64,000 bases of DNA from assembly GCF_950023065.1 (NCBI RefSeq), contig NC_088678.1, positions 63,580,460 through 63,644,459 of the forward strand, written 5' to 3'. Below are positions 10,801 through 18,404 of the stretch, one piece after another (positions within the stretch are counted from its first letter, which is position 1; every line of letters begins with the position of its first letter). The position numbers and the translations under genes were made by a program. The notes beneath the pieces were generated by a model. That model was not told the origin of the DNA. It saw only the letters and a list, made by a program, of their open reading frames with translations, and did not search any database. This DNA comes from Planococcus citri. Lineage: Eukaryota > Arthropoda > Insecta > Hemiptera > Pseudococcidae.

Positions 10801-11602
10801 CGACTCAACGACCTCTGCCTCTGCATCGGAAAGCGACACGACCAAAGCCGTTAAGTCAAAACCGCGCAAGTCACGCAGCGCGATAAAAACTAAGCTCTCG
10901 CCACCGCAAACGTTACTGACGTACATTCCGAGACAGCAGCGTGCAAAGCAGCTGCGAGTAAACGCAGCGCTTAAGCGCAACTTAGTCCTCAAAAAGGTAT
11001 TCGGCACACAGTCTCAACCGAAAAAACAAACTGATGCCGAACATCCTACGACGGAAGGAACAGTCGGCACTCAGCCAAAGGTACTCGTGCCGAAGCTTGA
11101 TTTAACAGAATCAACGCCGCATGAGAAACCAGTGAAAACGGTCGACTTAACCGGATCAACGTCGCTAACGGAGTCGGATAAACCGCTCAAAACAATCGAC
11201 CTTACCAATACGGCAGATCCTTCCGCCGAGGAGGAACTACCTCAAGGAGCGCAGTCAGTCGAGCAGCGCATACTCACAAAGGTTGATACAGCGGTACAGG
11301 ATACGACTCTAACTCTACATTCCGTCGAGAATGATGAGTTTACTACCATTCGACAAGTAGTGACCACCATAGTCACTACTGAAGCGATCGAAACAACCGA
11401 GCCGGCACACCTCGTTGGTACTTATGATCTGACTAATGAGAGTCCTCGCAACGACGAAGAATCTCAACAGCCAGTATCACCACGCACCGAAGCAGCGCTC
11501 CTCGATGAAGGAGTACAGCAAACGGGCGTACCGGCAATCGAACCTTCAAATGACGATGAAGGTGAAGACGACGAGGAGGATGAAGACGACGAAGATCTTT
11601 AA
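7802..11602 (+). CDS. Element 1 accessory protein: RING-like finger, coiled coil, SGNH-like domain, DLT motif array
   Basis: The ATG at 7802 sits 2 nt after a splice acceptor; the GTG at 7799 overlaps that AG and is rejected as the start. Product 1266 aa. Residues 9-72 form a RING-H2-like pattern: C9, C12, C38, H40, H43, C46, C67, C72, with an atypical C-x4-C last pair. About 103-170 is predicted coiled coil. About 180-345 is Thr/Ala/Pro/Asn low-complexity sequence with NAAT repeats. About 500-678 resembles an SGNH/GDSL fold: block I reads YWIVGDIHAHG, block III LMISIGTYDIF, and the block V region DELGPKYTKATY lacks the His. About 840-960 is charged and Ser/Arg/Lys-rich. Near the C-terminus are four DLT motifs (KLDLT ~1098, TVDLT ~1113, TIDLT ~1133, TYDLT ~1209), then an acidic tail. 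RING plus SUMO-interacting-like motifs suggests a ubiquitin/SUMO-related role; this is inference. No close family is recognised. Confidence 0.8.
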   Translation: MAEYTHLACDKCGLVITSPGKQYGGDKKVPESIYITKCQHLYHKSCIMKAIKNSELRNPAGVQLTKCTHIGCERDVSEDICYKVEVTRIQISTPEPTEAATGELQALRREIAQLHTDKELQQDLSEDMYKKMSDFEVQLTDANNMIASLKAQLETTTAKYEALRKAKMSSLFPSSTAIASHLNQQSATSSNATTPASLPAVTATLPTNTTPISTTTAPTAATNELCQGFVPSPFPPPPPVNNGTPKVTPKVPKPSKNAERGIPAPTPMSAGIPQTNAATASNLTQGLHRPPPGFPIITGAAANAATNAATDTTTNATIIDGTTNTSTITTNAATTTAPRTLAHVEDVADGALISFKIPFVQPGTAPTVPDASSHSPISPYWDFPQKKETDYWGRPLAQSGEQSNSSAPDTANTQNSVDPNANLNVPNQAKSAQPTANQSPAVVPKKKKRAKPGKQSNMKANRDTFDSRYPEVTHEVLAPFYPTNAYPQHFSVCGLKIGEAKPVMALFAYKYWIVGDIHAHGIMHAITEGKPYHDNIDKRMYKRDMKISELIELIVELKQIPKNLMISIGTYDIFAFTPPNTFDLNFRKLIEVLGDKKVEQVIMLPPNASGRLHNNTFRQITQTFTYNWGNGKFQYMVAGHLLNDLNLELASVDELGPKYTKATYQKVANCIAAVFIPEPVIEKSDSTVELNNANSAASSPATPPTSKAKLDTNVDSQQTSAPVMPQFNLPKSSFQQSPNDIVTDTLSPPYVNPQLQQATANYLGNKAVGTPPYPKVGTATPGCHPLDPRNQKAKSTTSTKVEISPYSGLHLTNVGFSDDEQKPLTDKEVIERAKVLTKIQADVKASKAKEQERLAADAKSRESLKEKMEWKKEADNAKAGISSSKEKPARNVSEQSGNSSEDSRNKSKQSSSKTPSRATSKARERSRSEHRSSNKSKDRKVKSGDESSVLNTGLKPNPTIDNDKYIGFLVKTPPSGKPPTETERRMYEIFGNTDGVPEPTDSTTSASASESDTTKAVKSKPRKSRSAIKTKLSPPQTLLTYIPRQQRAKQLRVNAALKRNLVLKKVFGTQSQPKKQTDAEHPTTEGTVGTQPKVLVPKLDLTESTPHEKPVKTVDLTGSTSLTESDKPLKTIDLTNTADPSAEEELPQGAQSVEQRILTKVDTAVQDTTLTLHSVENDEFTTIRQVVTTIVTTEAIETTEPAHLVGTYDLTNESPRNDEESQQPVSPRTEAALLDEGVQQTGVPAIEPSNDDEGEDDEEDEDDEDL

Positions 11603-11809
11603 ACCTACTCGCGTTTTCTTTATAAATAGTTAAAAATTCTTTTTTGTTTGTTTTGTTTCGATCGTATCTCGTTTTCTTACATTTGCCAAAACTCACTGTC
11701 GTAGTAGTAATAAGCTATACTGTATGAATTTTTTTTTGATATCAGAATACAAGATTTTGAATCAATGTTCTTTTCATTTACTTTGTCGAAACTATTTTTG
11801 ATTACAGCA

Positions 11810-12097
11810 ATGAATATTCAAGAACGCTGGTGCGCCTTCAATGATATTTATTATATACTGCGCTTTGTTGACAGATTAGTGCACGCATTCACAGTAACGT
11901 ATGCCTTATCTGAAAAAACTGCGCACATAAGCATTAGATGTCATAATCAAGATGACTGCTTCTATGTATCGACAATAACTCGTTCAATTGAACTCGACAA
12001 AGAGTATTTCATACTGTGGTTCGCACTGCTGTTACTCTACGCAGACTTAATTTGGCAAATTTACAACATTGAAAGCTCACAATCGTCGAATTGTTGA
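11810..12097 (+). CDS. Small accessory ORF with a C-terminal hydrophobic segment, 95 aa
   Basis: An in-frame upstream ATG exists at 11,765, but a pyrimidine-rich tract ending in GATTACAG (AG at 11,806-11,807) sits 2 nt before the ATG at 11,810, so the spliced start is preferred. The 95-aa product has aromatic-rich and Cys-containing segments (CHNQDDCFY) and a hydrophobic stretch near the end (YFILWFALLLLYADLIW) that could be a membrane anchor. No signal peptide is seen at the chosen start. The family is not recognised. It is too short and lacks the features for an envelope protein. Confidence 0.45.
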   Translation: MNIQERWCAFNDIYYILRFVDRLVHAFTVTYALSEKTAHISIRCHNQDDCFYVSTITRSIELDKEYFILWFALLLLYADLIWQIYNIESSQSSNC

Positions 12098-12270
12098 AAC
12101 TTTCAATACATCAACTTTCGAACTTCTCTAACAGGAGTTGATCGAAAAATAGAATCATATCCCAATCGTCGAATTGGTGGTCTTTTCTCTATGTTACAAA
12201 CTCGTCGTAGTTTGTTGAGTTTTTTACTGCCAATTCTAATACTTTATATTTTTTCAACAGTATCGAAAAA

Positions 12271-12849
12271 ATGGTTTGCGTATCGAAAATGCCAGTAGGG
12301 CATTCGTTCCGAAAGCCGTCGTTGGACGCGTTACACGAGCCAGTCCGAGGCAACGAAGTTCCAGTCCGACCATGGCCAATTATTCCACCGTGGCACCCAG
12401 TGTTAAGACGTTTACTCGCACCGAACAATGACACCGTCGAGCGTCGTCAGAGGTTCCAGCCAAATATTCTCACTCGCCGACCGCCCACTCCGGAAGCAAC
12501 CGACATTATCACGGTAATGCCAAACGGCGAGGAGCGGCGATATTATGAGATCACCCGTAACGCCGACGGCGAGCCGCAACTTCAACCAATCCTGGGACCG
12601 GCAAATTCGACCGATCAGCGACAAATCGCATGGACTCAGGTTCATCGACGGCCCACTACGGGACCCCTCAACCGCTACGATTCCATCGTCGACGATATAC
12701 TCCAGTCGCAGTACGAACCCGAGCCGAATACGGAATTCAACCGTCTGCCGTTCAACGAAACGATGACAGCTATTCCCTTTACGATTCGATTAGAACGCGT
12801 TACTCCACCGCTTACTTACGTCGATGACATTCGAATTGCACCGCAATGA
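12271..12849 (+). CDS. Accessory ORF of element 1, 192 aa, Pro/Arg-rich, unknown family
   Basis: The ATG is 10 nt after a strong 3' splice-site-like sequence (T-rich tract then CAACAG, AG at 12,259-12,260). The codon composition is GC-richer than the flanks and matches the ORF at 7802. The protein is rich in Pro, Arg and Asn (RPWPIIPPWHPVLRRLL; FQPNILTRRPPTPEA), with no zinc-binding pattern or membrane segment. The C-terminal half (TMTAIPFTIRLERVTPP) could form a small beta-rich domain. Neighbours are the 95-aa ORF upstream and the repeat array downstream. Function unknown. It is probably real because of its length, composition and the shared acceptor arrangement. Confidence 0.55.
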   Translation: MVCVSKMPVGHSFRKPSLDALHEPVRGNEVPVRPWPIIPPWHPVLRRLLAPNNDTVERRQRFQPNILTRRPPTPEATDIITVMPNGEERRYYEITRNADGEPQLQPILGPANSTDQRQIAWTQVHRRPTTGPLNRYDSIVDDILQSQYEPEPNTEFNRLPFNETMTAIPFTIRLERVTPPLTYVDDIRIAPQ

Positions 12850-13589
12850 CCAGTTTTTTCGATACTACCATTGTAAACTTTTCTTTGTAAATAATTTTTT
12901 TTTTTGTTTTTTGCATTTTGTATTTTCTTTGTCAAACCTGCCTACGTGCAGATATTTCAAAGTTTTTATTGTTTTTATTCTCATCATGGTTGTTATGTAA
13001 ATATCATGTTAAAATTACTTTTGTTTTCAAATTACATACCTACGTGTATGAATTTTCTGTTACTTGTATTTTCGTTTTGAACTAATTTTTAGAAGACTTA
13101 ATTTTTTGTGATTGATGTGTCACGGTGATGACGTTTTTGTTCCTTTGATTAGTATTAATTCTCTTTTGTAACATTTCGTATTATTTCTTGTTTGAATTTT
13201 GACCCAGTGATGTGTTTTGTCACTTTAAAATTATGTTCTAGTATTAATTTTGTTAATTTTTGAGTATTTGTACATAGTTCCTACTGTTCGTTACTACCTC
13301 GTCGAAGGTAGAAGCGACCTCATTAGTAATAGTATTATTTGTTTGATTGTTTGCACTTTCGAAGAGTTTTTTACTTTATATTTTCTCTTTTCTATTATGC
13401 AAACCCTTAATGCAATATCGCCGTATATTGCAATTCGTTAAGCGTGATGACAACTCGTTGAAGTTATCTCACGTCAGCACCAATCGCCGAATTGGTATTC
13501 CATACCCCGTGCAAACTCGAGAATTGATTTGCCAGAATCGATTGTCACGCAGTCTGATATTTTACCACCTCAGGATAAGATGGCGCATG
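12850..13589. other. T-rich non-coding stretch after the last accessory ORF
   Basis: Very T-rich plus strand with no supported gene. It holds small inverted repeats (for example ACCAATCGCCGAATTGGT at 13,479-13,496; compare CAATCGTCGAATTG near 12,082 and 12,162) and leads into the repeat array. An 86-aa frame at 13,347 is judged a chance ORF. Confidence 0.4.
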
Positions 13590-16195
13590 AATCGACAAAC
13601 AGGTTGATACTGTAAGCCGCAAAGTCTCTTTGAACGATATATGCAACACAACAGGTGTAGCAAGTTTAAAGAGCACTCCTTTTGTCCTGGTTGACATAAG
13701 ATGCGTCGTCGAACGCAACTATTTATTTATTTATTGGACCGCAGCCCTCAACAAGCAACAACGGGTCAGTTGAATGCGCATTATCCGACAGTCAGGTTGG
13801 AAATGTAAGTCGCTCGCTCTCACAAGAACATTAAAATAAGAGGCACTCTGCCAAGGCACGAATCGGATACGCGATACCTATCGAGCCTCTCTCTTTCTAG
13901 AGTCTTAGATTGAGGCGAGCTCACGCTATCCGAACGTGACCTAAAATGAAGAATTATCACGCTTCCCGTCCAACCGAGACGGCGCGAGTTCCACTGGACA
14001 GAGTTCTGATGGCTCCGTGAATAATTCCAATTTCGTACGTAACGCAAGAACGTTACAAATGTTCAGAGAGCTAAATGAATTACCGCGATGGTATTCGGGA
14101 TTACCGCGGTGTAGTCCCTTTAAAAGATAAACTGACTTTCCTCTCAAATAAAACGATCAGTTGCAAAGCGCCTTCTCCGACATTCAGGTTGGAAATGTAA
14201 GCCGCAAGTCTCCTAGAAGAACATTAATTTAATAGGTACTCTGCCCTGGTATCGCAGGATATAAAGAAGCGACGGATTCGCGTTGTTTTCCTCGTGTTTT
14301 GTTGATACCTAAAACGACAACAGGTGCTCTGCCTGGGTAATACCGAAGTGGCTGTTAAAATTCTGCACGATTTTTTCGGAAACTTTGGGCCATTACCAAA
14401 AAGACAACAGGTACTCTGCCTGGGTAAACACCCACTATTTTTTCAACGCTGGGTGTTATTACCAAAAAATGACAGATAGTATCTCCACGAGGTGATACAA
14501 TGTTCAGGGAGCACAATTACCGCGATGGTAATTAGAACTACCGCGGTGTAGTTCTCACACGATAAACTGATCGAGTCTTTCGAGCCATAGGAAAACGATC
14601 GTCGAATCGTATCTGAAAGCTCATTTCGGCCTTGTCACCTTGCTTGTAATGACAACCAGTTGAAGCATGCGCTTTAATCGACTATCAGGTCGGATTTTAT
14701 AAGCCGCTCGTAACACCTCCACTAGGAGCATATTAATAATTGGTTCTCTGCCACGGTACATCTATGCGCCAAGATGTTGAGAAATTGAGACATGTCACCA
14801 TCAAATCGCGAGATCTTGAGGAGACTTGCGCTCAAAGACTTCTTCACCTTTGGGCTGTGTAGATGATATTACCGAAAATAGACCGTAACACACTAGGTGT
14901 TATATTGGTATGCTCGGAGAGTTTATTTTTACCGTGTTGGTAAATGCGACTACCGCCGAGTAGACGCAAGGTATTATTCGAACTGGTTCACAATTACAGC
15001 AAGTTCAAAATTGGTAAATTAGTGGTCAAGGTTTACGAACCCTTTACACCCTGAAAAAAGGACATGCTATTAATTGGTACTCTGCCATGGAGGCATACCA
15101 TGCCGACAACCTTGCGCAATGCAGCTTGTTCGAGAGCACGGTATTGCCATCTCCATTGCCAATGGAAAGAACCGCCTGCTAGGGCGATTGTTACCTTGAT
15201 CATTGGCGATGTGATCCAAAAAATGAACTGTAACACACAAGGTGTTATATACGCATGTTCAAATCAGGAAGACCGCTGATCAGCACTCTTGGTCGTCGAA
15301 CCAATTGAAACCCATCCAAAGGACATGCACTATTTCGGTTCTCTGCCTCGGTACTCACCTACCTAGTCAGCAAGCGGATACTTGTAACGTTACTCGAAGA
15401 AACAGACTCGGACAGTAACAGTTTACGGTTTCGCAGAAGACGAAGTAGTGAAGTTACCGAAAATGACCACGTGCCCATTCGCTGGAAAATAAATCGTTGT
15501 ATTTGTCCCAGCGACTTGGCGATTGGAATCGAAAAGTAACATAAAAGATGTTGCAAGTATGTCCGAATGGGATGCTGACAACTAGGGAATTGAGAGGAAC
15601 TTGGTAGCATGGTTTACGAACCATTTTTAAGAGCCGCATAAGAACATATTAATAATTGGTACTCTGCCACGGTACGCACCCCGTATCTGGAAGAAATCAG
15701 GCATGGTCCTGGAGGATTCCGCGGGTGATGACGTTACCGAAAAGGACAGGTACGCTGCCTGATAATGCCATGACTTGCACGGAACCGGTTACGGGTTCCA
15801 GCATGAGATGTAGCGATGACTACCTTTCTGCAAGTCATGACACACACGAAACCGATGACACAGCTTCAATTAAAGAAGCCAGTTTCTTTTCGTAGTTGGT
15901 GTTGTTCGAGCTTTCGTGTTATCAAAAATGCCAATTCTAACACAATTAAAGTGTTATAATATGTTCAGACGGACAACGCTGCAAGAAGGATATACTATAA
16001 TAACAGGTTTCCCAGCCTGCGAATCCCCTGCGAGAATTGCAGAAATCGCTGTGTCATTATTTTGCATATCGATAATCGCGATCCGGCAGGCACGTGCCAT
16101 TTTTCGCATTATCAACCCCAAAAAATGACAGATTTCTTGCAGACGTCGCAGTGAGCGATTTCGAAAAATGGACGTAACATACAAGATGTTACATA
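13590..16195 (+). repeat. Array of diverged structured repeats (hairpin, ATGTTCAG box, ACTCTGCC box)
   Basis: No ORF explains this 2.6 kb. Three signals recur. (a) GGTACTCTGCC-like boxes at 13,845, 14,238, 14,336, 14,413, 14,744, 15,079, 15,339, 15,661 and 15,752. (b) Small hairpins of the type TAACAC-loop-GTGTTA at 13,644, 14,039, 14,479, 14,886, 15,231, 15,536, 15,938 and 16,174; most are followed within a few bases by ATGTTCAG or a variant. (c) A second hairpin, ACCGCG-17 nt-CGCGGT, at 14,082-14,110 and 14,519-14,547, with a decayed copy at about 14,930. Boxes like CAGGTTGGAAATGTAAG(T/C)CGC occur at about 13,792 and 14,185. Spacing varies by hundreds of bases. Several stems keep pairing while their sequence changes, which suggests RNA structure. 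Confidence 0.75.
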
Positions 16196-16378
16196 TATAT
16201 ATATCCAATGCAGCGAGGCTACCAAGCACAAAATTTGAAATTTGAATACCATTCTTTGATTATTACGCGGTACCACCTATACATGAACCTGTTGCTGGAC
16301 CTTGATGGTCGATTAATTTATTTTCTCTTGTCTAAGTTATTCTTTACCGTATGCCTCTGCCATTCTCATCGTAGAAAC

Positions 16379-16395
16379 GCAGGGGGGCAGGGGGA
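16379..16395 (+). other. Candidate polypurine tract of element 1
   Basis: A G-rich run (GCAGGGGGGCAGGGGGA) that contains GGCAGGGGGA, exactly the core of element 2's polypurine tract. It lies about 10 nt before a TG that could start the 3' LTR. The intervening CAGCTCCGC is not purine-only, which weakens the call. Confidence 0.45.
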
Positions 16396-16404
16396 CAGCT
16401 CCGC

Positions 16405-17160
16405 TGCCACGTACATGCATAGTATATCATGTTTTTATCCGTGCTTTTCTCCGCTGGTTACGCCATCGAGCAAACCTCAGAGGGGCATATGTGATATACT
16501 ACTATGCCGTACGTGGTATGTATAGGGCTCGCCCACATGGTAACACTGCGTTGCACTAAGGCAACACTGCGTTGTATTCTCGTCAGCTAGCCATACGAGC
16601 CAAGCGACGAGAGTACAGAACGCCAGTAATGTATCCGAGTGCACGCGGGTATGTTATTCACGGTTAATGGGTTAATGCAGTCATTTAAGTATAAGTTTTA
16701 CTCTCGAGTGTTAAGTGTTATATTTAGTGCTTTAGTTTTAGTTAGTTATTAGTGAAACCAATTAATAGACGAGAAGGAGTGATGATCTACTCGTCGCCAC
16801 TCTGGGTAAGTACTTGCACATATCAGTGTGAATAAGTTAGATCTCCTTGCCAGAGGAGATCACTTATCCAAACCTACACCACAGTGTGTAACACCGACGT
16901 GTGTATATTTAGTTTAAGAAAGTGTCATGTTAACTAGTACATTTACATATGTGCTATTCATGTAACGTGTTGTTAATATTGCACACATTAAATATTATTC
17001 TCGTGTATAACTTGTTATTATTTATGGTGTGTATGATCATATGTTAAGAGTGTAAAAGCAACCATTTCCTACTCACGCCCTAGCCGAGCATGTGAGGTAT
17101 TCCGGTGAGTATTTAGTAGAAATACTCTAAGGGATATTTCTTGGAAACAACACAATAGCA
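16405..17160 (+). repeat. Probable 3' LTR of element 1
   Basis: The stretch begins TGCCACGTAC after the purine tract and can end ...CAATAGCA, giving TG...CA ends and about 756 bp. It holds an inverted repeat (arms about 16,405-16,430 and 16,486-16,519), two close copies of AACACTGCGTTG, an initiator-like AGTCATT at about 16,679, a consensus splice donor GTAAGT at 16,806 and an ATTAAA signal at about 16,987. A donor in the R/U5 region would allow transcripts from the missing 5' LTR to splice to the acceptors ahead of each accessory ORF. The matching 5' LTR is outside the window, so both boundaries are provisional. Confidence 0.4.
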
Positions 17161-17215
17161 ACCATCGTAAGTCACATTACCAATCATGCTTTAAGTCATT
17201 TTACCCTCTTACACA

Positions 17216-18200
17216 GTTCTGGAGCCTCTAGCAATTTTCTAGAAATTCCAGAAGGCTCCAGCAGATTTCTGAAAGTTGAAATTCCTGAAAAAATTTTACC
17301 AAATGAAAATGAAAAGCCGAAATTTATACGTACTCTGCATTACAATTTTAATACCATATCAAGTCGATTGCAGGCAGGTTTGAGTCGTTTTGGCGCCTCC
17401 AGCGACATTTTGGGAATTTTTATCGACTTATTAGCGCGTTGAAATCAAGGTGTATGATGAATTTCAGCTTTCCATTTTCATTTTGGTAAAATTTGGTGGA
17501 AATTACAAGTTTCGAAAATCTGCTGGAGGCTCCAGAACTCCTCAAAACGCTTCAAAACTGTTTTCTATCAATTTGTTAGGTCGGAAATCGGGTGTATCCC
17601 AAATTTCAGCTTTCTAGATTAAGTTGGTAAGATTTTGAAGAAATTCCAATTTTGAAAATCTGCTGGAGGCTCCAGAACTGCTTGAAACGCTTCAAAACGG
17701 GTTCCAATCGATTTGTTAGGTCGAAAATCGGGTGTATCTCAAATTTCAGCTTCCTAGATTAATTTGGCGAAATTTTGTGAAAATTTCGAGTTTCGAAAAT
17801 CTGCTGGAGGCTCCAGAAATGTTCGAAATACTTCAAAGCCATTTCCAATCGATTTGTTAGGTCGAAAATGAGGTGTATCCCAAATTTCAGCTTTCTAGAT
17901 TAATTTGGTGAAATTTTGTGAAAATTTCGAGTTTCGAAAATCTGCTGGAGGCTCCAAAAATGTTCGAAATATTTCAAAGCCATTTCCAATCGATTTGTTA
18001 GGTCGAAAATCGGGTGTATCTCAAATTTTAGCTTCCTAGATTAATTTTGTGAAATTTTGAAGAAATTCCAAATTTTGAAAATCTGCTGGAGGCTCCAGAA
18101 CTGCGCGAAACGCTTCAAACCCGTTTCCAATCGATTTGTTAGGTCGGAAATCGGGTGTATCCCAAATTTCAGCTTTCTAGATTAATTTGGTGAAATTTTG
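17216..18200. repeat. About 141-bp tandem repeat with an inverted leading copy
   Basis: CTGCTGGAGGCTCCAG recurs at about 17,520, 17,660, 17,801, 17,942 and 18,083, spacings of 140-141 bp. Between these, each unit contains CCAATCGATTTGTTAGGTCG, GGTGTATC and a CAAATTTCAGCTT-like segment. The first part (17,216-17,330) is an inverted copy of the 17,460-17,540 segment. It lies between the element 1 LTR and the 3' end of the cinnamon gene. Confidence 0.85.
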
Positions 18201-18404
18201 ATTTTTTTCTCATTTTTGGCCCCAATTTGATTTTCAAAAATTCATCAAAAATTGAAAAGTGTATGTATGTACCTAAAATTTTGGTTGGTGATATATTTTT
18301 GCATGCTCTTTCGATGTTACGTTGTTCAGTTCAAAAAATGTTGTGCGAGTTGAGATGCTTCCCATTCAAGAAATCAAAATCTGCGATTTCGGTCGATCTG
18401 CCAA

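Larger units (their letters stand above)
1..17160 (+). mobile_element. Element 1: giant complex LTR retroelement, 5' end outside the window
   Basis: The proposed unit runs from the 3' part of a Ty3/gypsy-type pol (1-3711), through accessory ORFs at 4594, 7802, 11810 and 12271, a structured non-coding repeat array (about 13.6-16.2 kb) and a purine tract (16,379-16,395), to a probable 3' LTR (16,405-17,160). That these belong to one element is inferred from three things: same strand throughout, a splice-acceptor-like sequence just before each accessory ORF, and the terminal purine tract followed by LTR-like DNA. The 5' LTR, gag and most of RT would lie left of the window, so the full length would exceed 17 kb. 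The weakest link is the 4-kb gap between pol and the ORF at 7802, which could instead be a junction between two insertions. Confidence 0.5.

Noticed and set aside
11765..11809. Upstream ATG for the 95-aa ORF
   Set aside because: It lies within the pyrimidine tract of the 3' splice-site-like sequence; the ATG at 11,810 fits the pattern of the other accessory ORFs.
13590..16195. CRISPR array or simple satellite
   Set aside because: The host is eukaryotic, unit spacing is irregular, the units are diverged, and the conserved parts are short hairpins and boxes rather than a fixed-length repeat.
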